Shown here: positions 17,053 to 24,817 of the stretch, piece after piece
Numbering within the stretch: position 1 is the stretch's first letter
Layout: each line of letters starts with the position of its first letter
NCBI RefSeq assembly: GCF_014196925.1
Contig: NZ_JACIEN010000004.1
Span: 372,001-436,000 of the forward strand
Reading direction: 5' to 3'
From: Chelatococcus caeni
GTDB taxonomy: Bacteria; Pseudomonadota; Alphaproteobacteria; Rhizobiales; Beijerinckiaceae
DNA length: 64,000 nucleotides
Translations under genes and position numbers: made by a program
Notes under the pieces: model-generated
Told to the model about the DNA's origin: nothing
The model's database searches: none
Seen by the model: only the letters and a program-made list of their open reading frames with translations

Positions 17053-18369
17053 ATGGCGGAGGATATCGCTTGGGCAAGGAATGACGGCTGGCGTCTGTCA
17101 CGCCGCCAAATGCTGCAGCTCTCGGCCGGGGCCGCGCTCGCCGGCCTCCTGCCGCGCACGGCCATGGCCGCGGGGCTCGAACTCAACGTCTTCGGCCATC
17201 GCGTCCACCAGGCTGCCGCGACGACCGGGCCGGGCGGCGACGCGACGGAAGCATGGCGCCAGGAGAGCGGCAACACCGCCTCGTGGGTGACGCTCGGCGA
17301 CGTCAACGCCATCCACGAGCGCCTCCTGCGCGAGGCGACGCTCGGCACGACGACGATCGACGTTGCCTATCTGCTCAACGGCCGGGCCGTGCCGCGCAAC
17401 CTCAAGCTCTTCACGCCGCTCGACAGCTTCCTGAAGGAGGCGCCGATCGCCGAGTTCGACGACATCGCGCCGGGGCTCGTGAAGCCCCTGCAGCTCGACG
17501 GCGCGCTCTACGGCGTGCCCGTGCGCCATGCCACCAACGTCATCATCTACAATGAGGCCCTGTTCGAGGAGCGCGGCGTCGCCCTGCCGAAGACCTTCGA
17601 GGAACTCGTCGAGGCGGCGCGCAAGCTCACCTTCAAGCGCGACGACGGCACCCAGGTCTACGGCCTCGCCTTCACGCCGGTCTTCGCCTCGAACTTCCTG
17701 ACGATCGCCCGCTGCCTCGATGGCGACTACATGACCGAGGACCGGAAGATCGTGGCGGCCGAGGCGCCGATGGTCGAGGCCCTGACGGTGCTCGCCTCGC
17801 TCTACAAGGACGGCGTCCTGCCGCGCAACACGGCGACGCTCAACAACGAGGAGCTGACGACCTGGATGCAGCAGGGCCGCGCCGCCATGAGTATCCAACC
17901 CTTCGCCCGCCTCGCCTCCTACAACGACCCGCAGAAGTCGCGCTATCCGGGCAAGCTCAAGCCGCTGGTGCCGCCGATGGCGGAGGCGCTCGCCGGCAAG
18001 GCGAGCTATGCCCCGACGGTGGAGTTCTGGTCGCTCGTCATCCCCGCCAATTCGAAGAACCAGCGCGCCGCCTGGGATTTCATCCGGCACCTGTCCTCGC
18101 CCGCCGCGACGATGCAGATGGCGCTCAACGGCAACGGGCCGGTGCGCATCAAGACCTATGCCGACCCGGCCTTCGGCAAGAGCTATCCCTACGCCGCCGT
18201 GGAGGCCGAGGCCGTCGCCGCCTCGCGCATCCACCTGCCCGCCTTCGACGAGCAGGCCCGCGCCCACGACATCTTCATCGAGGAGACGCAGGCCGCCGTC
18301 TTCGGCATGAAGACGCCGCAGGACGCCATGGCGGACGCGGTGAAGCGCGTCGCGCCCCTGCTCGGCTGA
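17053..18369 (+). CDS. ABC transporter substrate-binding protein 2 (Tat-exported paralogue)
   Basis: The 438-residue protein has GGAGGAG seven bases before the ATG. Its N-terminus has the twin-arginine motif SRRQMLQLSAG followed by a hydrophobic stretch. Shared landmarks with the preceding gene are FGHRVHQ versus FSHRVHK, LPKTFEELVEAA versus PPATMEELVEVA, TWMQQGRAAM in both, and the matching C-terminal KTPQDAM segment. The two genes are 50 nt apart and look like a tandem duplication that has diverged, possibly to widen substrate range. The end is convergent with the citrate-synthase-like gene across a long palindrome. Confidence 0.9.
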   Translation: MAEDIAWARNDGWRLSRRQMLQLSAGAALAGLLPRTAMAAGLELNVFGHRVHQAAATTGPGGDATEAWRQESGNTASWVTLGDVNAIHERLLREATLGTTTIDVAYLLNGRAVPRNLKLFTPLDSFLKEAPIAEFDDIAPGLVKPLQLDGALYGVPVRHATNVIIYNEALFEERGVALPKTFEELVEAARKLTFKRDDGTQVYGLAFTPVFASNFLTIARCLDGDYMTEDRKIVAAEAPMVEALTVLASLYKDGVLPRNTATLNNEELTTWMQQGRAAMSIQPFARLASYNDPQKSRYPGKLKPLVPPMAEALAGKASYAPTVEFWSLVIPANSKNQRAAWDFIRHLSSPAATMQMALNGNGPVRIKTYADPAFGKSYPYAAVEAEAVAASRIHLPAFDEQARAHDIFIEETQAAVFGMKTPQDAMADAVKRVAPLLG

Positions 18370-18406
18370 CGTTGCCCTTCAAGCGCCGGACGCGCTCCCC
18401 GGGTCC

Positions 18407-18436
18407 GATCCGATCAGGTTCCAACCTGATCGGATC
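18407..18436. terminator. Perfect 14-bp-arm palindrome between convergent genes (terminator or dispersed repeat)
   Basis: The left arm, 18407-18420, and the right arm, 18423-18436, are exact reverse complements of 14 bases with two bases between them, so the transcript can form a stem of about 12 bp with a 6-nt loop on either strand. It sits between the convergent stops at 18369 and 18442. No T-run follows, so it is not a standard intrinsic terminator. A bidirectional transcript end or a copy of a dispersed palindromic element are both possible. Confidence 0.55.
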
Positions 18437-18441
18437 CGGCT

Positions 18442-19578
18442 CTAGGCGCCCGTCCGCGGGGCCGGCATCGGCCCGACATAGCGCGACTGCGGCCGGATCA
18501 GCCGGCCGGCCTTCTCCTGCTCCAGCACATGGGCGGTCCAGCCCGCCATGCGGCCCGCCGCGAAGACATTGGTGAAGCCGTCGCGTGCGAAGCCCACGGC
18601 CTCGAGGACGAGCGCCGTATAGAACTCCACATTGGTCTCGAGCGGCCGCAGCGGCTTGCGCTCGGCGAGCAGGGCAAGGGCCTCCGCCTCCACCGCCTCG
18701 GCAAAGCGGATGCGGCCGCCGGCATCGCGCAGGCCGGCCACGGCGCCCTTCAGCACGTCGGCCCGCGGGTCGCGCACGCGATAGATGCGGTGGCCGAAGC
18801 CCATCAGCCGTTCGCCGCGCGCCAATGCCTCCGCCAGCCACGGGCGGATGCGGCTTTCCTCGCCGATGGCGTCGAGCATGTCGAGCACCGGCCCCGGCGC
18901 CCCGCCGTGGAGCGGCCCCTTGAGCGCGCAGAGCGCGCCGATGACCGATGAGAACAGCCCCGCCTTGGTCGAGGCGATAACGCGCGCCGTGAAGGTCGAT
19001 GCGTTGAGGCCGTGGTCGGCCACGGTGACGAGATAGGTGTCGAGCGCCCGCACGTGGCTCTCTGCAGCCGGGCTGCCGTGCAGCATTCTGAGGAAATCCG
19101 CCGCTTGCCCCAGATCCATATCCGGCGCGACTGGATCCTTCCCGGCGCGGCGGCGGTGGATCGCCGCGGCGAAGACCGGCACCGCCGCAACGGCCAGCAC
19201 GTGATGCGGCCCACCCTCCGCGTCCGCCAGCGCCGACAGCAGCAGGCGCAGCGCCTCGACCGGCGCGAGGCCGTCCGTTGCCGGCAGCAGCGGCGGCAGG
19301 AGCGCGAAGGTGTGGGTGCGCGCACGGCCGAGCGCACTGCGGATCTCGGCCTCCTCCATCGGCTCGGGCGCAAGGTCCCGCCACAGCAGGGCGAGCACGC
19401 TCTCGAAGCTTCTGCTCGCAAGGGCCTCCAGATCGTGCCCGCGCACGATCAGGCGCCCGGCCGCGCCATCGACATGGCTCAGCACGGTTTCGGCGGCGAT
19501 GACATCGTCGAGCCCCGGCGCGGCGTGAGCGGCAAGCGGGGCAAGGGCGGGCGGTGATGGGTTTGAACGGCTCGTCAT
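18442..19578 (-). CDS. Citrate synthase family protein (citrate/2-methylcitrate synthase-like)
   Basis: The 378-residue protein has the citrate synthase fold. The first catalytic His region is KGPLHGGAPG and the second is MGFGHRIYRVRDPRA. The third catalytic position, usually Asp in NVDFY, reads TNVEFYTA, a Glu substitution that some bacterial homologues share. Start choice is between 19584 and 19578; 19578 gives a better spaced GAGG. It faces a second citrate-synthase-like gene across a short divergent promoter. It could condense acetyl-CoA or propionyl-CoA with oxaloacetate or another oxo-acid; the exact substrate is open. Confidence 0.85.
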   Translation of the reverse strand: MTSRSNPSPPALAPLAAHAAPGLDDVIAAETVLSHVDGAAGRLIVRGHDLEALASRSFESVLALLWRDLAPEPMEEAEIRSALGRARTHTFALLPPLLPATDGLAPVEALRLLLSALADAEGGPHHVLAVAAVPVFAAAIHRRRAGKDPVAPDMDLGQAADFLRMLHGSPAAESHVRALDTYLVTVADHGLNASTFTARVIASTKAGLFSSVIGALCALKGPLHGGAPGPVLDMLDAIGEESRIRPWLAEALARGERLMGFGHRIYRVRDPRADVLKGAVAGLRDAGGRIRFAEAVEAEALALLAERKPLRPLETNVEFYTALVLEAVGFARDGFTNVFAAGRMAGWTAHVLEQEKAGRLIRPQSRYVGPMPAPRTGA

Positions 19579-19629
19579 GGTCATCCTCGCGAAAAGCTTG
19601 CCGCGAGGATGGCGCTGGAATACATATAG

Positions 19630-19653
19630 TCAATATTGATTCATGTAATCAAT
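19630..19653. promoter_or_regulatory. Candidate operator for the MerR-like HTH protein between divergent citrate-synthase-like genes
   Basis: Two overlapping symmetric elements lie in the 87-nt divergent gap. TCAATATTGA (19630-19639) is a perfect 10-bp palindrome. ATTGATTCATGTAATCAAT (19635-19653) is a perfect 7-bp inverted repeat with a 5-nt centre. The half-site ATTGA/TCAAT therefore occurs three times. MerR-type proteins bind such dyads in their own divergent promoter, which makes the downstream HTH-citrate synthase the likely binder. Confidence 0.5.
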
Positions 19654-19665
19654 CTAGGAGCGACG

Positions 19666-20859
19666 ATGGCGGACCACGACCGGTTCATGGACGCGGGGGC
19701 GGCTGCGCAGAGCCTCGGCGTCAGCCGGGCGACGCTCTATGCCTATGTGAGCCGCGGCCTCATCCGCACGGGCGAGGCCGCGGGCGATCCGCGCCGGCGC
19801 CTCTACAGCGCGCACGACATCGAGGCGCTCAAGCGGCGCAAGGAAACCGGCCGCCGACCCGCCCGGGTCGCGGAGACGACGCTCGACTGGGGCCTGCCGG
19901 TCCTCGCATCCGCCATCACGCTCATCGAGGACGGCCGCCTCTACTATCGCGGCCACGAGGCGACCCGCTGGGCCGAGACGGCGACGCTGGAGGACACGGC
20001 GCGGCTCCTCTGGAACTGCGAGGGGCGGGATCCCTTTGCCGGGGCGCCCACAGGCGCCCCCTGGGATGCCGCGCTTCTCGCCCGCCTCGCCCACCTGCCG
20101 CTGACGGAACGGTGCCAGGCGCTGCTGCCGCTCGTTCCCGCCGGCCGCGCCATTGCCTGGCAGCGGGACGTGCGCAGCCTATGGCCCGGCGCCGCGGCCT
20201 TGCTGCGTGCGACCGCCGCCGCGGCCAGCGGGACGGAGCCGGACGGTGACGACGTCCACCGGCATCTCACCCGGGCCTGGCACCTTGACGAGACGGGCGC
20301 CGACATCCTGCGGCGGGCGCTGGTGCTCGCCGCCGATCACGAGCTCAATGCCTCGGCCTTCGCCGTGCGCGTCGTCGCATCGACGGGCGCCTCGCTCGGC
20401 GCCTGCCTGAACGCCGGCCTCGCAGCCCTGAGCGGTCCCCTGCACGGCGGCACGACGAGCCTGGTCGAGATCCTGTTCGATGAGGTGGAGCGGGCCGGCG
20501 ACGCGGCCGCGGTCGTGGAGGCGCGGCTCAGGCGGGGCGAAGGCGTGCCGGGCTTCGTCCACCCGCTCTATCCGGAGGGTGACCCGCGCGCCGCCGCCCT
20601 CCTGCCGCTGCTGCCGGCGGATGCTGCCCGCGATGCCCTGGCGGAGGTCATGCAGACAAGCGCCGGGCGGCTGCCCAACATCGATTTCGCGCTGGTGGCC
20701 CTGCGCCGGGCGTTCAACCTGCCGGCGGGCGCGGCGCTCGCGATCTTCGCCGTCGGCCGCACCGTCGGCTGGATCGCCCACGCGCTGGAGCAGCGGCTGG
20801 AGGACAGGCTCATCCGCCCCCGTGCGCGCTACACCGGCCCTTCCGCCGAAGACGCCTGA
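19666..20859 (+). CDS. Citrate synthase-like protein with N-terminal MerR-type HTH
   Basis: The 397-residue protein starts with a MerR-like helix-turn-helix (about residues 3-50: AGAAAQSLGVSRATLYAYVS, then RRRLYSAHDIEALKRRK) and continues as a citrate synthase fold. Catalytic regions correspond to SGPLHGGTTS, PGFVHPLYPEGDPRA and LPNIDFALV. In the second one, the usual GFGHR motif is replaced by GFVHPLY, so the His is kept but its surroundings differ. The ATG at 19666 is preceded by GGAGCGACG. The protein may act as an enzyme-derived sensor or regulator of itself and the divergent gene, or as an enzyme with an added DNA-binding domain. Confidence 0.82.
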   Translation: MADHDRFMDAGAAAQSLGVSRATLYAYVSRGLIRTGEAAGDPRRRLYSAHDIEALKRRKETGRRPARVAETTLDWGLPVLASAITLIEDGRLYYRGHEATRWAETATLEDTARLLWNCEGRDPFAGAPTGAPWDAALLARLAHLPLTERCQALLPLVPAGRAIAWQRDVRSLWPGAAALLRATAAAASGTEPDGDDVHRHLTRAWHLDETGADILRRALVLAADHELNASAFAVRVVASTGASLGACLNAGLAALSGPLHGGTTSLVEILFDEVERAGDAAAVVEARLRRGEGVPGFVHPLYPEGDPRAAALLPLLPADAARDALAEVMQTSAGRLPNIDFALVALRRAFNLPAGAALAIFAVGRTVGWIAHALEQRLEDRLIRPRARYTGPSAEDA

Positions 20860-20862
20860 GAA

Positions 20863-20877
20863 GGGGCGAACCGCCCC
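20863..20877. terminator. Short GC hairpin between convergent genes
   Basis: GGGGCG at 20863-20868 and CGCCCC at 20872-20877 form a 6-bp stem with a 3-nt loop, located 4 nt after the stop of the HTH-citrate-synthase gene and 5 nt before the convergent small membrane protein stop. There is no T-run on either side. A weak bidirectional transcript end is the simplest reading. Confidence 0.3.
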
Positions 20878-20881
20878 GCGC

Positions 20882-21040
20882 TCACTCGCGGCGGTCTCCG
20901 TAGAGCTCCTTGATCTTGCGGTGCTGCTTCTCCCGCTCGCCGGGGCTCAGCCGCCGGCGCCGCATCAGGACGTAGATGACGGCGGCCGCGAACAACACCG
21001 GGCCGATGGCGACGAGGAAGAACCAGAAATACTCACCCAT
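20882..21040 (-). CDS. Small membrane protein, 52 aa
   Basis: This 52-residue protein has one clear membrane helix (about residues 4-26, FWFFLVAIGPVLFAAAVIYVL), followed by an Arg-rich stop-transfer RRRR and a charged cytoplasmic tail ending KIKELYGDRRE. The start at 21040 follows the SDR gene stop by 20 nt; the downstream gene order and spacing suggest the same transcript as the SDR and copper-storage-like genes. I know of no function. Small single-helix proteins of this type are common in stress regulons. Confidence 0.7.
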   Translation of the reverse strand: MGEYFWFFLVAIGPVLFAAAVIYVLMRRRRLSPGEREKQHRKIKELYGDRRE

Positions 21041-21060
21041 GGGTGCCTCCGTCCTCCGCC

Positions 21061-22047
21061 TCAGTAGCCGCCGATGATGGGCAGGATCTCGCCCGTGATG
21101 TAGCTGGAACAGTGCGGCGAGGCGAAGAAGACATAGGCGGGCGCGATCTCCTCCGGCTGGGCCGGGCGCTTCATCGGCACCTTGGCGCCGAACTGCGCGA
21201 CCTGCTCCGGCGGCCGCTCGGACGGGTTGAGCGGCGTCCACACGGGCCCGGGGGCGACGGCGTTGACGCGAATGCCGCGCGACACGAGGTTGGACGCCAG
21301 CGCCCGCGTGAAGGCGTGGATGCCACCCTTCGTCATCGAATAGTCGATGAGTTCCTTGCTGCCGTCGATGCCGGTAATCGAGCCTGTGTTGATGATCGCC
21401 GAGCCCGGCTTCATGTGCGGGATCGCCGCCTTGGCCATGAAGAAGTAGCCGTAGAGATTCGTCTTCAGCGTCGTGTCGAAATGCTCCGGCGTGAGATCCT
21501 CGATATCGGAGGCGTGGTACTGGAAGGCGGCATTGTTGACGAGCACGTCGAGCTTGCCGAATTCGTCGAGCACGCGCTTCACCGTCTCCTCGCAGGTCTC
21601 CTGCCTGCCGACGTCGCCGGGCAGCAGGATGCAGCGGCGGCCTTCCTTCTCCACCGCACGCCGCGTCTCCTCGGCGTCCTCGTGCTCCGAAAGATAGGCG
21701 ATGGCGACATCCGCCCCCTCGCGCGCGAAGAGCACCGCCACGGCCCGGCCGATTCCGGAATCGCCGCCGGTGATGAGCGCCGTCTTGCCTTCGAGCTTCT
21801 TCGAGCCGAGGTAGTAGGGCGCATCGTACATCGGTGCCGGCGAGAGCTTGGCCTCGACGCCGGGCTTGCGGTGATGCTGCTCCGGGAAGGGCGGCTCGGG
21901 ATAGTGGCGCGCGCCGGCCTGCATCGCGCCATCGCCGCCGCCACCGTCTTTGCGGCTGTCGGCGGCATCGACCTGCTTCTGCACCTCACGCTGGCGCGCC
22001 GCTGCGGCGCCGGCGTCGCTCGACATGCCTTGGCGAGTGTCGGACAT
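21061..22047 (-). CDS. SDR family oxidoreductase, GSP39/YghA-like
   Basis: The 328-residue protein has a polar N-terminal extension of about 75 residues (QREVQKQVDAAD, then EPPFPEQHHRKPG) typical of the general stress protein 39 / YghA group. A classical SDR core follows: TGGDSGIGRAVA cofactor motif, NNAAFQ, catalytic Tyr-Lys in YSMTKGG and the final ITGEILPIIGGY. The start at 22047 has GGAGG seven bases upstream. It is the middle gene of a three-gene minus-strand unit in a stress island. Family members are induced by general stress; the physiological substrate is not settled. Confidence 0.9.
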   Translation of the reverse strand: MSDTRQGMSSDAGAAAARQREVQKQVDAADSRKDGGGGDGAMQAGARHYPEPPFPEQHHRKPGVEAKLSPAPMYDAPYYLGSKKLEGKTALITGGDSGIGRAVAVLFAREGADVAIAYLSEHEDAEETRRAVEKEGRRCILLPGDVGRQETCEETVKRVLDEFGKLDVLVNNAAFQYHASDIEDLTPEHFDTTLKTNLYGYFFMAKAAIPHMKPGSAIINTGSITGIDGSKELIDYSMTKGGIHAFTRALASNLVSRGIRVNAVAPGPVWTPLNPSERPPEQVAQFGAKVPMKRPAQPEEIAPAYVFFASPHCSSYITGEILPIIGGY

Positions 22048-22073
22048 GAAAACCTCCGTGCTGCGGAACAGGG

Positions 22074-22406
22074 TCACGCCGCCATCTTGCGGCAGTGCTC
22101 GGCACAGGTGCGGCAGGCCTCCACGCAGGCCTGCATGTCGCCGATACGCTCACAATCGTCGGCGCACTGGCTGCAGATCTCGGCGCATTCGGCACAGACG
22201 TGCCGGTGATGCTCGGAGCCGATGAGCATGAAATGCGCGGCCGTGCGGCAGATCTCGGCACAGGCCATCATCAGGGTGAAATGCCGCTTCTCGGTATGGG
22301 CGCCGCCGAGCTCCAGGCAGTGGCCCATCGCGGTCGACTGGCAGGTCCCGTAGCAATGAAGGCACGCATCGATGCAGGCGCGCATGTTCTGGTCGATGTG
22401 ATGCAT
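22074..22406 (-). CDS. Four-helix-bundle copper-binding protein (Csp-like, 16 Cys)
   Basis: The 110-residue protein contains 16 cysteines, mostly in CxxxC pairs along predicted helices (ACIDACLHCYGTC, ACAEIC, CAECAEICSQCADDC, CVEACRTCAEHC). This is the pattern of cytosolic copper storage proteins of the Csp3 type and the DUF326 family, where the Cys residues line the core of a four-helix bundle and bind many Cu(I) ions. It has no signal peptide, so it is cytosolic. GGGAG precedes the ATG at 22406. It probably heads the unit with the SDR and small membrane protein and is divergent from a Crp/Fnr regulator. Confidence 0.88.
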   Translation of the reverse strand: MHHIDQNMRACIDACLHCYGTCQSTAMGHCLELGGAHTEKRHFTLMMACAEICRTAAHFMLIGSEHHRHVCAECAEICSQCADDCERIGDMQACVEACRTCAEHCRKMAA

Positions 22407-22435
22407 GGCGATTCTCCCTGTCCGAATGCCCTCCC

Positions 22436-22460
22436 AATCGCGCCCGTCCCCCATTGTTCC
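22436..22460 (-). promoter_or_regulatory. Possible EcfG-type promoter for the copper-storage operon (weak)
   Basis: On the minus strand GGAAC (22460-22456) is followed after 16 nt by GATT (22439-22436), 30 nt before the Csp start. The -35 is perfect but the -10 differs from CGTT at two positions. Four better copies of this architecture lie in the same island, which lends some support. Confidence 0.3.
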
Positions 22461-22550
22461 CCCCGCCGGCGGAACCGCGCCGATCGGCTCCGCATTGAGC
22501 GATGACGACCGCCGGGGCGCCCCGGCCGCAGAACGAGGACGGAGCGAGCC

Positions 22551-23297
22551 ATGAGCCCCCTGTTGAGAAAACTGAGCAACTTCAGCACTTTCGACGCCGA
22601 GGAAACGGCCGCGATCGAAGCGCTGGCATCCGAGCCCATGCTCTATGCGCCGCGCGAGATCATCATCGGGGAGGGCGAGCGGCCGCAGGGGGTCAATCTC
22701 GTCCTGTCGGGTTTCGCCTGCCGCTACAAGGCCCTGCCCGACGGCCGGCGGCAGATCCTCGGCTATTTCGTGCCGGGCGACATCTGCGACCTGCGCGTGT
22801 TCATCCTCGAGGAGATGGACCATTCCATCGCCGCCGTGACGGCGGCGGAGGTCGTCGTCCTGCCGGCGGAGGAGATCCGTGGGATCACGGCCCGCTTCCC
22901 GCGCATCACGACCGCCCTGTGGTGGGCGACGCTCGTCGAGGAGGCGATCTCGCGGGAATGGATCCTCAACATGGGCCGGCGGTCGGCCGGCGAACGCACC
23001 GCCCATCTCTTCTGCGAGATCTACCACCGGCTTAGGGCGGTGGGTCTGGCGGACGGGGGGCGGTTCACGTTTCCGGTGACGCAGCCGGAGCTTGCCGATG
23101 CCCTCGGCCTCTCCGTCGTGCACGTCAACCGGACGCTGCAGTTCCTGCGCCGTCGCGGGGTCGTCGACTTCGAGAACGGCGAGGTCCTGATGCCCGACCT
23201 CGAAGCGCTGGAGGACTACGCCATGTTCAATCCGCGCCATCTGCACCTGCGCGAACAGGCGCGGCCTGAGGCCCGGGCGCCGCTCGAAACCACCTGA
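22551..23297 (+). CDS. Crp/Fnr family transcriptional regulator
   Basis: The 248-residue protein has an N-terminal cyclic-nucleotide-binding-type beta barrel (about residues 30-130, with GYFVPGDICDLRVF) and a C-terminal Crp-type winged helix (about 165-225: TQPELADALGLSVVHVNRTLQFLRRRG). It lacks the N-terminal Cys set of oxygen-sensing Fnr proteins, so it probably does not hold an Fe-S cluster. GGAGCGAGCC precedes the ATG. A GGAAC at 22471 with a CATT 17 nt later lies upstream as a possible stress promoter. It is divergent from the copper-storage operon and followed by the YciF-like gene. Confidence 0.9.
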   Translation: MSPLLRKLSNFSTFDAEETAAIEALASEPMLYAPREIIIGEGERPQGVNLVLSGFACRYKALPDGRRQILGYFVPGDICDLRVFILEEMDHSIAAVTAAEVVVLPAEEIRGITARFPRITTALWWATLVEEAISREWILNMGRRSAGERTAHLFCEIYHRLRAVGLADGGRFTFPVTQPELADALGLSVVHVNRTLQFLRRRGVVDFENGEVLMPDLEALEDYAMFNPRHLHLREQARPEARAPLETT

Positions 23298-23316
23298 AGC
23301 GCGCCACGGGCCGCAC

Positions 23317-23341
23317 GGAACAATCGCAACCCGCTACGGTT
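23317..23341 (+). promoter_or_regulatory. EcfG-type general stress promoter for the YciF-like gene
   Basis: GGAAC at 23317-23321 is followed after exactly 16 nt by GGTT at 23338-23341, about 110 nt before the YciF-like start codon. The alphaproteobacterial EcfG consensus is GGAAC-N16/17-CGTT, so the -35 is perfect and the -10 matches three of four. The spacer begins AATCG, as in the sigma-factor promoter at 25.7 kb. Confidence 0.55.
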
Positions 23342-23452
23342 GGAAACCGGCGGGGCGTGCCGGCCGCTCGCAGGCGTCATCGTTGCCTCTCTCCCGGCCG
23401 GTGCGCTTCGCACGTCGCCGCTCCGCCGCGCCCATCACAACCCGACGGAGAC

Positions 23453-23968
23453 ATGATCATGCCGACGAAAGACGAATGGCTCGATCGCTGGCTGCGCGAC
23501 GCCCACGCCATGGAGCAACAGGCCGAGCAGGTGCTGCGGGCCCAGATCCAGCGCCTCGAGAACTATCCCCAGTTCCGCCGCAGGATCGAGGAACACCTCG
23601 CCGAAACCGAGCGGCAGCGCACGCTCGTCGAGGGCTGCCTCGCCCGGCGCGGCACGGCGCCTTCCGGCCTCAAGGACGCGGCCGGCAAGCTGACGGCCAT
23701 GGTGCAAGGCCTTACCGGCCTCGTCGCCGGGGACGAGGTGGTGAAGGCCGCCCTGGTGAGCTACGCCTTCGAGCAGTTCGAGGCGATTTCCTACCGTATC
23801 CTGGCGAGCGCCGCGGAGGCGGCGGGCGACATGGAGACGGCCCGCGTCTGCGCGGAAATCTGCCGCGAGGAGGAGGCCATGGCGGCCTGGCTCGCCAATC
23901 ACGCGCCGGAGGCCACGCATACCTTCCTCGACCGTGACATGGCGGACCTCGAGGAGGCCAAGCGCTGA
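23453..23968 (+). CDS. YciE/YciF-like ferritin-fold stress protein (DUF892)
   Basis: The 171-residue all-helical protein resembles the YciE/YciF (DUF892) family of ferritin-like four-helix bundles. Helices carry AHAMEQQAEQVLRAQIQRLE, RIEEHLAETERQRTLVEGCL and, later, CAEICREEEAMAAWLANHAPE. Glu and His residues at helix positions (E, ExxH, ExxR) fit the family, although metal ligands cannot be confirmed by eye. GGAG lies just before the ATG at 23453; a second ATG 6 nt later is less well spaced. Family members are induced by osmotic or general stress, agreeing with the EcfG-like promoter upstream. Confidence 0.82.
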   Translation: MIMPTKDEWLDRWLRDAHAMEQQAEQVLRAQIQRLENYPQFRRRIEEHLAETERQRTLVEGCLARRGTAPSGLKDAAGKLTAMVQGLTGLVAGDEVVKAALVSYAFEQFEAISYRILASAAEAAGDMETARVCAEICREEEAMAAWLANHAPEATHTFLDRDMADLEEAKR

Positions 23969-23981
23969 CGCGCGCCGCGGC

Positions 23982-24764
23982 TCAGCGGGCGCCGAGGATC
24001 ATCTCGCGCACCCAGTGCAGCAGCAGCGTGTCATAGGCCTGCCGGTCGCTGTCGCGCGAGAGGGCATGGTCGGCCCCCTCGAGGATCCTGTAGGTCACCG
24101 ACCGCGCATTGATGAAGGCGGACAGATAGCTCGCCACGGCGGGATGGGGGACGATGTCGTCGTTCTCGGATTCGACGATGAGCACATCACCCTTGAAGCG
24201 CTCGCACTCGCGCAGGACGAGATTTTCCTCGCGCGGGACGAAGCGCTGGCGGTAGCGCGCGAGATCGGCGCGGTTGAGGCTGAATTTCGGCACCGTCCAG
24301 CCGTCGTCGCGGTAGAGCGCCGGCACGCGCAGCGCGAGCCATCGCACCGGGCGATGCGCGGTGAGGAGTGCCGCGAGATAGCCCCCGTAGGAGCTGCCGA
24401 CGACGGCAATGGCGCTCGTGTCGATGTTGGGCTGCTCCGTCAGCGCATCGTAGGCGGCGCACAGGTCGGCGAGGTTGTCCCGCCGCGTGACCGTGCGCAG
24501 CTGATCGGCCCGGGCGCCATGGCCGCGCATGTCGAAGGTCAGGCAGATGCATCCCAGCTGGGAGATGCCCAGGGCGCGGCTGCGGTCGCGCTCCTGGCTG
24601 CCCGCCCAGCCGTGGACGAAGAGGATGCCCGGCATGCCGGTCCGCGGCTCGACGACGAGGCCGCCGAGTTCCGTCCTGTCGACGGAGATAGTGATCTTCC
24701 TGTCGGGCACGTCTTCGCTCCTCGACGGGCCGATATCGCCTTTCAAAGCTGTCGCACGAAACAT
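23982..24764 (-). CDS. Alpha/beta hydrolase
   Basis: The 260-residue protein has an alpha/beta hydrolase fold: oxyanion segment LFVHGWAGSQ, nucleophile Ser in VVGSSYGGYLA (near residue 125), acid in VESENDDIVP and catalytic His in GADHALSRDSD. It has no signal peptide. Serine hydrolases of this dienelactone-hydrolase-like type act on esters or amides; the substrate is unknown. It is 53 nt downstream of the small hydrophilic protein and the EcfG-type sigma gene on the same strand, so it is probably the last gene of a stress operon. Confidence 0.88.
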   Translation of the reverse strand: MFRATALKGDIGPSRSEDVPDRKITISVDRTELGGLVVEPRTGMPGILFVHGWAGSQERDRSRALGISQLGCICLTFDMRGHGARADQLRTVTRRDNLADLCAAYDALTEQPNIDTSAIAVVGSSYGGYLAALLTAHRPVRWLALRVPALYRDDGWTVPKFSLNRADLARYRQRFVPREENLVLRECERFKGDVLIVESENDDIVPHPAVASYLSAFINARSVTYRILEGADHALSRDSDRQAYDTLLLHWVREMILGAR

Positions 24765-24817
24765 ATTGGGCTGGCTGGATGCGGCAAGAGGACGGCAAGG
24801 GCCGTCGGTTGCCAGGA

